From Leptospiraceae bacterium (GTDB taxonomy: Bacteria; Spirochaetota; Leptospiria; Turneriellales; Turneriellaceae): a DNA stretch of 6,013 bases. Below are positions 1-4,652 of the stretch, piece by piece. The position numbers and the translations under genes are program-made. The notes beneath the pieces are model-generated. The model had not been told where the DNA came from. It did no database searches and saw only the letters and a program-made list of their open reading frames with translations. Every line of letters begins with the position of its first letter. The stretch's first letter is position 1. The stretch spans positions 1 to 6,013 of the forward strand of contig JAEUSA010000023.1 in assembly GCA_016788945.1 (NCBI GenBank), written 5' to 3'.

Positions 1-202
1 AGATTTCGGCAGTATAGCCTTTTTGCAGTGCAAGAAAATATTCTAAAAAGCGGGTGGAAGTGCCGGTGGCGGCAATCAGTAGGCCTGAAGCAAAAGGGTC
101 GAGGATACCCTCGACCCCGAAACCCCTTCCCTTGACTTGTAGCAGAGTCTTAACGGCGACCCGGGTGGTTATACCCGGCGCCTTATCTATACAATAGAAA
201 AT
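1..202 (-). CDS. truB: tRNA pseudouridine(55) synthase, TruB type (5' part; continues past the left edge)
   Basis: TruB converts U55 of tRNA to pseudouridine in the T-loop. Translation of the minus strand gives about 67 residues matching the TruB N-terminus: IDKAPGITTR (residues 5-14; family form LLDKPxGxTS), then GVEGILDPFASGLL (29-42), where family members usually read GHTGTLDPLATGVL, then TRFLEYFLALQKGYTAEI (50-67), matching the family stretch with the conserved K-x-Y. The catalytic Asp is D35 in LDP. The frame stays open to base 1, so the rest of the gene lies outside. The start is uncertain: the frame holds no ATG, GTG or TTG between the HU stop and the first conserved residues. The best candidate is ATT at 202-200, without a Shine-Dalgarno. 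The gene lies 24 bp behind the HU gene, in the same reading frame, so co-transcription is likely. Family assignment is firm; start and exact length are not. The His and Thr of the usual GHTG are replaced by Val and Glu. Confidence 0.8.
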   Translation of the reverse strand, partial: MFYCIDKAPGITTRVAVKTLLQVKGRGFGVEGILDPFASGLLIAATGTSTRFLEYFLALQKGYTAEI

Positions 203-226
203 GGGTGGTTTTAGCGGTTTTGACCG

Positions 227-535
227 TTATTTTTTCTTTGCCGGGCCGGCGATTGCCTCTTTGCAGGCTTTGCTGAGGGTCATTTTGACCACAGTTTTCG
301 CCGGAATCTGGATGGTTTGGCCGGTTGCCGGGTTGCGACCAGAGCGCGCTGCGCGCTGGACGAGCTTCAGAATGCCAAAACCGGGAAGAGTGAACTTGCC
401 CACGGATTTTGCTTCTTTATATGCAATTGTTGTCAGCGCTTCGAGAAACGCATCAACTTCTTTTTTGCTGAGATTGGTTTTTTCCGCCAGTTCAGAGAGG
501 AGCTGGTTTTTGGAAAGGGGTTTTTTTTCTGCCAT
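227..535 (-). CDS. HU-family nucleoid DNA-binding protein
   Basis: A 102-residue member of the bacterial HU/IHF family, a small dimeric protein that binds and bends DNA in the nucleoid. Residues 8-45 form the two-helix dimerisation part (SKNQLLSELAEKTNLSKKEV onward). Residues 46-60 carry the beta segment GKFTLPGFGILKLVQ, and 61-80 the DNA-binding arm RAARSGRNPATGQTIQIPAK with the intercalating Pro in RNP (P69). The C-terminal helix is followed by a basic tail ending AKKK. Length is slightly above the usual 90 residues because of the N-terminal MAEKKP and the tail. The ATG at 535 is chosen because it gives the family N-terminus; the open frame extends further upstream to 832 but would overlap rpmB. 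No Shine-Dalgarno precedes the ATG, and a promoter match ends only 8 nt upstream, suggesting a leaderless or nearly leaderless mRNA. Assignment as HU rather than IHF is by general resemblance. It is probably co-transcribed with truB. Confidence 0.93.
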   Translation of the reverse strand: MAEKKPLSKNQLLSELAEKTNLSKKEVDAFLEALTTIAYKEAKSVGKFTLPGFGILKLVQRAARSGRNPATGQTIQIPAKTVVKMTLSKACKEAIAGPAKKK

Positions 536-543
536 GATGCGAC

Positions 544-572
544 ATAATGGGCTACCGGTGCCGTGCTGTAAA
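544..572 (-). promoter_or_regulatory. Putative sigma70-type promoter of the HU gene
   Basis: Read on the minus strand, TTTACA (572-567; 5 of 6 to TTGACA) is followed after exactly 17 nt by CATTAT (549-544; 4 of 6 to TATAAT). The -10 element ends 8 nt before the HU start codon, so transcription would begin at about 538-535, within three bases of the ATG or on it. This fits the absence of a ribosome binding site. It is a sequence match only. Confidence 0.45.
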
Positions 573-630
573 GGAAAAAGTGCGTATTTATTGGGTTTTT
601 TAGGGGCGGTCGCGTTTTTTCCGTGGTTAG

Positions 631-675
631 GCCAAAACCATATCCAAACACTACGCATTTGGGTATGGTTTTGGC
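631..675. repeat. 18-bp inverted repeat with 9-nt spacer
   Basis: The left arm GCCAAAACCATATCCAAA (631-648) and right arm TTTGGGTATGGTTTTGGC (658-675) are complementary at 17 of 18 positions. The one exception is a G-U wobble in plus-strand RNA. The spacer is CACTACGCA. Neither strand shows a T-run after the stem, so it is not an intrinsic terminator. It sits about 60 bp upstream of the HU -35 match and about 45 bp upstream of the rpmB -35 candidate. It could be a dyad operator, an RNA stem or a dispersed palindromic repeat. Confidence 0.85.
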
Positions 676-719
676 AATCATCCACAAAACGCAGCCATGC
701 CATCTTATTGCGAAAGGCG

Positions 720-747
720 TTTACGGCATGTTGACCAATAGTATTCT
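720..747 (+). promoter_or_regulatory. Weak candidate promoter for rpmB
   Basis: TTTACG (720-725; 4 of 6) and TATTCT (742-747; 4 of 6) are 16 nt apart. Initiation near 754 would leave a leader of about 15 nt carrying the AGGAG Shine-Dalgarno. The match is marginal; it is listed because nothing better precedes rpmB in the divergent region. Confidence 0.25.
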
Positions 748-757
748 GGCTTTCCTC

Positions 758-762
758 AGGAG
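758..762 (+). promoter_or_regulatory. Ribosome binding site of rpmB
   Basis: AGGAG lies 6 nt before the ATG at 769 and fixes that start. It rules out the overlapping out-of-frame ATG at 765. Together with the barrel gene at 4653, rpmB is one of only two genes here with a strong Shine-Dalgarno. Confidence 0.85.
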
Positions 763-768
763 TTATGT

Positions 769-990
769 ATGGCAAGAAAATGTGATTTAACCGGTAAAGG
801 AACTCGCTTCGGTAACAACGTAAGCCATTCACACCGTAAAACCCGCCGTACTTTCAAATCCAACGTTCACAAGAAGCGTATTTTTCTTCCCGAAGAAGGT
901 CGTTACATTACCCTGAACGTCTCTACCCGTGCGCTGCGTACCCTCGCCAAAAAGGGTCTCGCCGCGATGATGAAAGACGCTCAGAAGTGA
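769..990 (+). CDS. rpmB: 50S ribosomal protein L28
   Basis: A 73-residue basic protein of the large ribosomal subunit. The N-terminus [20 protein letters not shown] matches the L28 signature (C-x-x-[ST]-GK, GNxVSHSxxKTxRxFxPN). Here [20 protein letters not shown] follows at residues 20-39, and the C-terminal half has the family pattern with a conserved Ser-Thr-Arg-Ala-Leu-Arg stretch near residues 52-57. The length is close to the usual 70-80. Only one cysteine (C5) is present, so the zinc-binding four-cysteine form seen in some lineages is absent. The start is fixed by AGGAG 6 nt upstream. It is divergent from HU. An AU-rich hairpin begins at the base after its stop codon, and the aminotransferase start follows 34 bp downstream, so read-through into that gene is possible. 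Confidence 0.96.
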   Translation: MARKCDLTGKGTRFGNNVSHSHRKTRRTFKSNVHKKRIFLPEEGRYITLNVSTRALRTLAKKGLAAMMKDAQK

Positions 991-1021
991 TTTTATTTTT
1001 GGGCTTGTCCCAAGAATAAAA
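991..1021 (+). repeat. AU-rich hairpin between rpmB and the aminotransferase gene
   Basis: TTTTATTTTTGGG (991-1003) and CCCAAGAATAAAA (1009-1021) pair over 13 bp, with one U-G wobble and the loop CTTGT. The stem starts directly after the rpmB stop codon and ends three bases before the ATG at 1025. No T-tract follows on either strand, so it is not a standard intrinsic terminator. It could protect the rpmB mRNA 3' end or limit ribosome access to the next gene, which has no Shine-Dalgarno. Confidence 0.75.
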
Positions 1022-1024
1022 ACC

Positions 1025-2194
1025 ATGGTCCCCTTACTCGATTTAACCCGCGAAAATAACCCCCTGCTTGATGAAATCAAAGCGGCTATCGAGCCGCTGC
1101 TGTCGGGCTCACAATTTATACTCGGTAAAGCAGTCGACGATTTTGAAGCGGCCGCCGCGGCCTATTTCGGGGTAAAACCCGAACAGGCAATCGCGGTTTC
1201 GAGCGGTACGGACGCACAATTACTGGCATTGATGGTGCTTGAAGATACGATGCTCAGCACAACGAGTGCCGACAAACGCACCGAATGTGTCACCTCACCA
1301 TTCACGTTTTTCGCCACGGCAGGCGTTATCCACCGCGCGGGAATGCGCATCCGTTTTGCAGATATTGACCCGCGCACATTCAATATCGATCCGCTAAAAG
1401 CCCGCGAGGCCGTAACGAACAATACTAAGGCGCTGATGCCTGTTCACCTTTATGGTCAGTCTGCGGACATGGATTCGCTAACGACTCTCGCACAAGAAAA
1501 AAATCTGGTACTGATCGAAGATGCGGCTCAGGCAATGGGTGCTAAATACAAAAACAAACCGGTCGCTGCTATCGGTGACATGGGTGAAGTTTCATTTTTT
1601 CCGACGAAAAATCTCGGAGCATTTGGTGACGCGGGTATGCTCATTGTACGCAATGAAAAATTTGTGGAGAAAGCCCGGCGAGTACGCGTACACGGTATGA
1701 AGAATCGCTATGAGCATCTCGAGGTCGGCGGCAACTTCCGCATCGACGCGATTCAAGCCGCTGTTCTCTCCGTGAAACTCAAACACCTCAATACATGGCA
1801 TGAGATGCGACGGGCAAATGCCGCGCTCTATCGCAAACTTTTCGCCTCGCTTGATTTAGCTGGGCGCATTATACTGCCGTACGAAGAAGCCAACGCATAC
1901 CATATTTATAATCAATTCATTATACGCGTACCATCGGCGAATGGCGGCGCTGATCAACGCGATGCGCTGAAAAAATTTCTCGATGACAGGCAGATTGGCA
2001 ATATGATCTATTACCCCACGCCGCTGCACTTACAGCCATGTTTCGCCTATTTGGGCTACAAGAACGGCGATTTTCCCGAAAGCGAAAAGGCATGTAATGA
2101 AGTCCTCGCTCTGCCGATTCATTCGCATATTACGCACGATGAAATTACCCAAGTTGTTGAAGCGATTGCGCAGTTTTTAAAGTCCGGTAAATGA
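1025..2194 (+). CDS. DegT/DnrJ/EryC1/StrS-family PLP aminotransferase, probably sugar-nucleotide
   Basis: A 389-residue fold-type I PLP enzyme of the family that transaminates nucleotide-linked keto sugars for surface glycans, lipid A or antibiotics. It starts with the typical VPLLDLTREN and continues with SGSQFILGKAVDDFE (27-41), SSGTDAQLLAL (59-69; phosphate-binding region), TSPFTFFATAG (90-100), PVHLYGQSADMD (139-150), IEDAAQAMGA (164-173; D166 contacts the cofactor pyridine nitrogen) and SFFPTKNLGAFGDAG (190-204), with K195 as the Schiff-base lysine. GGNFRIDAIQAAVL (235-248) and YYPTPLHLQP (329-338) complete the pattern. Length is normal. The ATG at 1025 gives the expected N-terminus but has no Shine-Dalgarno and lies just behind a hairpin. 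The stop overlaps the next start (ATGA). The substrate cannot be read from the sequence: WbpE/WlbC-like (3-keto uronic acid) or GnnB-like (lipid A 2,3-diamino sugar) roles are possible. Confidence 0.93.
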   Translation: MVPLLDLTRENNPLLDEIKAAIEPLLSGSQFILGKAVDDFEAAAAAYFGVKPEQAIAVSSGTDAQLLALMVLEDTMLSTTSADKRTECVTSPFTFFATAGVIHRAGMRIRFADIDPRTFNIDPLKAREAVTNNTKALMPVHLYGQSADMDSLTTLAQEKNLVLIEDAAQAMGAKYKNKPVAAIGDMGEVSFFPTKNLGAFGDAGMLIVRNEKFVEKARRVRVHGMKNRYEHLEVGGNFRIDAIQAAVLSVKLKHLNTWHEMRRANAALYRKLFASLDLAGRIILPYEEANAYHIYNQFIIRVPSANGGADQRDALKKFLDDRQIGNMIYYPTPLHLQPCFAYLGYKNGDFPESEKACNEVLALPIHSHITHDEITQVVEAIAQFLKSGK

Positions 2195-3210
2195 AAAATG
2201 CGACTTGGCTAATCCTATTTTGCTGCTCTGCAATCAGCGCCGCCGATCAGCAATACCCTATATTCGAAGTGCGCAACGATCTCGCGTACGCCGAAGCCCG
2301 TCTCGGTGTGGATTACCTCAACCAGACCGCAAAACTATACAAACCGGGCGTCGCCTTACCTTCCGGCGGCGACGGCGGAAAGCGAACAACTGAACTCTTA
2401 TTAGGTTCTGCTCCAGTCGTTTCCATTGAAAAGGATTATATAGTCCTCAAAATACCGGCTGACCTTAAAGGTCAAGTTGCCAAAGGAGACGTTATACGTT
2501 TTGAGACAGCGCGCCGCGAGGTTGATGTAAAAGCTGGCGAAGCCATGACCACCAATCGCAATTATGTTTTTGGTGCCGGCCAGTTGCTCGCAGGTGTCGA
2601 TCAAAAGTTCCGGCTTGGTGAACTTGGTTATCAGAGAAATCTTGAAGGTGCTTTTTCATTGGGCAACCTCGTTCCCGAGGTTATGAGCATTGAGCTCAGG
2701 CCATTGCAACTCTCAACGCCGGGGTTGGAAAAAACCTCACTGGCAATGTTCTATAAATTTACGTTCGTCGCCGATCGCTGGCTCATCTTTAACACAGGCG
2801 TTCAGTTTGGTCTCGATAAAGACGGATCAACCGGTGGTGGATTAGTTGGCATTGGCTTGGCGATACGCAAGTTGCTGCGCTTTGAAATCAATGTCGACTG
2901 GTTGTACAAGTCTTATACCGACAGTTATGGCAAGCTGAGCTTTTTTATCTCCGATGCAACGGCACTTTTGCTGCAGTCTGGTGTGTTATCGTTAAACGGC
3001 AAAGAAGCACGAAGCGAGACTAACTATTATCCCACCACAAGCGTATCAACTTATTATGTCGACAAGTACACTGACCTCACCTATTTCACAGCCGGCATCG
3101 GGTTTGGCGCCGATCGCAGGGTCAGACTTGTTCTGCGCGGTGGCATCGCCGGTACGAAACTCGACAATGTTGGCCTCATTGGCCGCGGTGAAGTCGGGTT
3201 TTCTTTTTAG
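2191..3210 (+). CDS. Secreted, probable outer-membrane beta-barrel protein of unknown function
   Basis: I do not recognise the family. The 339-residue product begins with a short signal peptide (MKNATWLILFCCSAISA, likely cut before ADQQ). Residues 20-160 form a mixed soluble-looking region that includes a Gly/Lys patch near 57-65 and an alternating segment DYIVLKIPADLKGQVAKGD (82-100). From about 165 to the end, alternating hydrophobic/polar strands rich in Gly and aromatics (for example 185-207, 216-239, 297-318) resemble transmembrane beta-strands, and the chain ends EVGFSF with a terminal Phe, as recognised by the BAM assembly machinery. The start is the ATG inside the ATGA that overlaps the aminotransferase stop. 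No clear Shine-Dalgarno is present, so translation is probably coupled. The pair of cysteines in the signal peptide is not a good lipobox. A role in the envelope, linked to the aminotransferase, is inference from coupling. Confidence 0.82.
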   Translation: MKNATWLILFCCSAISAADQQYPIFEVRNDLAYAEARLGVDYLNQTAKLYKPGVALPSGGDGGKRTTELLLGSAPVVSIEKDYIVLKIPADLKGQVAKGDVIRFETARREVDVKAGEAMTTNRNYVFGAGQLLAGVDQKFRLGELGYQRNLEGAFSLGNLVPEVMSIELRPLQLSTPGLEKTSLAMFYKFTFVADRWLIFNTGVQFGLDKDGSTGGGLVGIGLAIRKLLRFEINVDWLYKSYTDSYGKLSFFISDATALLLQSGVLSLNGKEARSETNYYPTTSVSTYYVDKYTDLTYFTAGIGFGADRRVRLVLRGGIAGTKLDNVGLIGRGEVGFSF

Positions 3211-3276
3211 CCCGCAAATGTACGCTGTGTATTCGGTGTACAACCTGTCGCTTTTTGCACGCATAGTTTGACGCGA

Positions 3277-4419
3277 ATGGAAAATAAAATCTACGACACC
3301 CCCGTTCTGTTCATAGATCGCAGCCGTATTCGACAAAACTATCTCGATCTGAAAAAAGCGCTGCCGCCGTTTCGCATTGCGTACGCGATTAAATCCAACT
3401 CACATCCCGAAATCATCGACATTCTGAAAAAAGAAGGATCACACTTCGAAACAGCCTCGATCGCCGAAATCGAAAAATTGCTCGCTCTCGGTGTGAAGGC
3501 AGACGAGATCGTGTTGTCAAACCCGGTTAAAGCGCCCGACGCCATTCGCCGCGCATTGGAGCACGGTGTAACCATTCAAAGTTTCGATTCGGTTGAAGAA
3601 CTCGAAAAATTCAAGCCGCACGCTGGGGCTTCGGCTCCACTCAGTCATCGCGTGCGCCCCCAGTTGCGCATTGTCGTGCCTAATGAAGGTTCGATGTGGC
3701 CCCTGTCGGGAAAGTTCGGTGCGGATGAAGAACTGTGGCCGGCGATTTTTCAGTACATGAAAGACCACGAGATACCCCTCGACGGCATTACCTTTCACCC
3801 GGGTTCACAGTGTGAGACCATATCAGGCTGGGATAGCGCGATGTATCTGACTTGGCGTTGCATCGAAATCGCTCGCGAATATGGCCTCAACCCCACAACG
3901 ATCAATATCGGCGGCGGCTTTCCCGTAAACCTCGGCCGAAAGATTCCGACGGCCGCAGAGATAGGTAAAGTAGTTATCCGCCATCTGAAAGAATGGGAAC
4001 GCAAAGGCTTTAAACCACAGGATCTCATTGTCGAACCAGGCCGTTTTATTTCGGGTTCTGCCGGCGTGCTCGCAACCAAAGTTGTCGGCGTCGCGCGGCG
4101 AGAGAAGACCTGGGCATTTCTCGATTGCGGAGTTTTTACGGGCATGATGGAAACGATCGATGGCATTACATACCCAATGCTGTTTTCATCGAAGGCTGAA
4201 AAAGAAACGGCAATGCTGTGCGGACCCAGCTGTGACTCGGTCGACAAAATGTATGAAGCGCAGATTCCCGCCGCCAAACCGGGCGACGCCATATTGTTCC
4301 TCAGCGCGGGTGCATACACCTCGGTCTATGCGTCTGAATTCAATGGCTTCTTAGGGCCCAAGATGGTTTTCATAGATCAAATCAAAGACCCTGCCGATTT
4401 GTTCTCCCTTCTGGCATAG
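3277..4419 (+). CDS. Ornithine decarboxylase-type PLP decarboxylase (fold type III)
   Basis: A 380-residue enzyme of the Orn/DAP/Arg decarboxylase group 2 family, probably producing putrescine from L-ornithine in the cytoplasm. Motifs in order: AYAIKSN (35-41) with K39 as the PLP lysine; HFETASIAEIEKL (56-68); HPGSQ (174-178); INIGGGFP (209-216; phosphate loop); EPGR (253-256); LDCGVFTGMMETIDGITYP (282-300), resembling bacterial ODCs; CGPSCDSVD (315-323) with the second active-site Cys C319 followed by D320, as in ODC CD pairs; and GAYTSVYASEFNGF (345-358) with Y347. Diaminopimelate decarboxylase would read CES where this has CDS, so LysA is unlikely; lysine/ornithine dual use cannot be excluded. 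The start is set at ATG 3277; an in-frame TTG at 3268 would add three residues. Neither has a Shine-Dalgarno. The gene follows the barrel-like gene by 66 bp, and its TAG stop is the first three bases of a 26-bp palindrome. Confidence 0.92.
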   Translation: MENKIYDTPVLFIDRSRIRQNYLDLKKALPPFRIAYAIKSNSHPEIIDILKKEGSHFETASIAEIEKLLALGVKADEIVLSNPVKAPDAIRRALEHGVTIQSFDSVEELEKFKPHAGASAPLSHRVRPQLRIVVPNEGSMWPLSGKFGADEELWPAIFQYMKDHEIPLDGITFHPGSQCETISGWDSAMYLTWRCIEIAREYGLNPTTINIGGGFPVNLGRKIPTAAEIGKVVIRHLKEWERKGFKPQDLIVEPGRFISGSAGVLATKVVGVARREKTWAFLDCGVFTGMMETIDGITYPMLFSSKAEKETAMLCGPSCDSVDKMYEAQIPAAKPGDAILFLSAGAYTSVYASEFNGFLGPKMVFIDQIKDPADLFSLLA

Positions 4420-4443
4420 GGGTAGGTTTAAACCTACCCCTAC
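4417..4443 (-). repeat. 26-bp perfect palindrome, REP-like, at the decarboxylase stop codon
   Basis: Positions 4417-4442 form a perfect palindrome centred on TTTAAA (4427-4432): TAGGGGTAGG at the left, CCTACCCCTA at the right. On the minus strand the element begins GTAG (4443-4440) directly at the stem base, the tetranucleotide typical of REP sequences mobilised by RAYT (IS200-like) transposases. No T-run follows, so it is not a canonical terminator, though a stem here could protect the 3' end of the decarboxylase mRNA. The palindrome includes the TAG stop. Calling it REP rests on this one copy; no RAYT gene is in the window. Confidence 0.7.
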
Positions 4444-4584
4444 GGCCCCCATGCGACATAACCTTGTCTTTATTGCTTGAGAACGCGGCGTTTACCAATT
4501 GGGCCTGAATTCATTAGTAAAAAAAACTTGCCGCTTTGAGTAAGTTTAGACGTCGTATCTTATGTCTGTCCGGGTAGCTGGAGA

Positions 4585-4607
4585 GGCTGCTGATTTATTT
4601 AGCAGCC
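4585..4607 (+). promoter_or_regulatory. 5' leader hairpin upstream of the beta-barrel gene
   Basis: GGCTGCT (4585-4591) and AGCAGCC (4601-4607) form a perfect 7-bp stem with the loop GATTTATTT. GAG (4581-4583) and CTC (4608-4610) extend it across a bulged A. No T-run follows, so it is not a terminator. A 5' stabilising stem or regulatory leader for an abundant mRNA is the likeliest reading. Confidence 0.6.
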
Positions 4608-4642
4608 CTCACAGGCCACGGCAGGCGAAAATAAAAATTTTC

Positions 4643-4647
4643 AGGAG
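4643..4647 (+). promoter_or_regulatory. Ribosome binding site of the beta-barrel gene
   Basis: AGGAG lies 5 nt before the ATG at 4653, preceded by the A/T-only stretch 4628-4641 (weak repeat GAAAAT/ATTTTC). Such an unstructured A/U-rich approach favours efficient initiation, and the site fixes the start. Confidence 0.85.
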
Positions 4648-4652
4648 ACAAC

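Larger units (their letters stand above)
536..768. other. Divergent intergenic region between HU and rpmB
   Basis: This 233-bp spacer separates the minus-strand HU gene from plus-strand rpmB. It holds the HU promoter match at 544-572, a near-perfect 18-bp inverted repeat at 631-675, a smaller repeat CATGCC/GGCATG (696-701 and 725-730), a weak rpmB promoter candidate at 720-747, and the rpmB Shine-Dalgarno. I see no coding capacity with family resemblance and no terminator T-tract beside the large repeat. The layout is that of a regulated divergent promoter region. Confidence 0.7.
4444..4652 (+). other. Intergenic region and leader of the beta-barrel gene
   Basis: The region has no coding capacity that I can support. 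An A-rich stretch at 4519-4526 is followed by TTGAGT (4536-4541) and TATCTT (4556-4561), but their 14-nt spacing is too short for a confident promoter. From about 4566 the sequence can fold: an outer stem CTG-CCG (4566-4572, one bulged T) with CGGCAG (4619-4624) encloses a stable hairpin at 4585-4607. An A/T-only stretch and a strong Shine-Dalgarno follow. I match no known riboswitch class. Confidence 0.6.

Noticed and set aside
213..238. Plus-strand hairpin AGCGGT-TTTG-ACCGTT followed by a T-rich run, terminator-like
   Set aside because: The stem is only 6 bp with a wobble, and no plus-strand gene lies upstream; the T-run is the complement of the Lys codons ending HU.
201..734. Plus-strand open frame of 177 codons opposite the HU gene
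   Set aside because: It is antisense to HU and the intergenic repeat, has no Shine-Dalgarno and no recognisable motif.
536..832. N-terminal extension of the HU open frame by 99 residues
   Set aside because: The extension overlaps rpmB on the other strand, shows no family resemblance, and the frame reads through the large inverted repeat; HU homology begins at the ATG at 535.
991..1021. Intrinsic terminator for rpmB
   Set aside because: The stem is strong enough but no T-tract follows on either strand.
2215..2229. Possible lipoprotein signal (two cysteines in the signal peptide of the 339-residue protein)
   Set aside because: The residues before the first Cys (LILF) do not give a good lipobox, and AISA before ADQQ is a normal signal peptidase I site.
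3268..3276. TTG start adding three residues to the decarboxylase
   Set aside because: It has no ribosome binding site and adds nothing conserved; the ATG at 3277 is simpler, though the choice is not certain.
3795..4319. Minus-strand open frame of 174 codons inside the decarboxylase gene
   Set aside because: It is antisense to highly conserved decarboxylase motifs and its product has no protein-like pattern; it is a shadow frame.
4417..4443. Intrinsic terminator for the decarboxylase gene
   Set aside because: The palindrome is followed by CGGCCCCC rather than a T-run.
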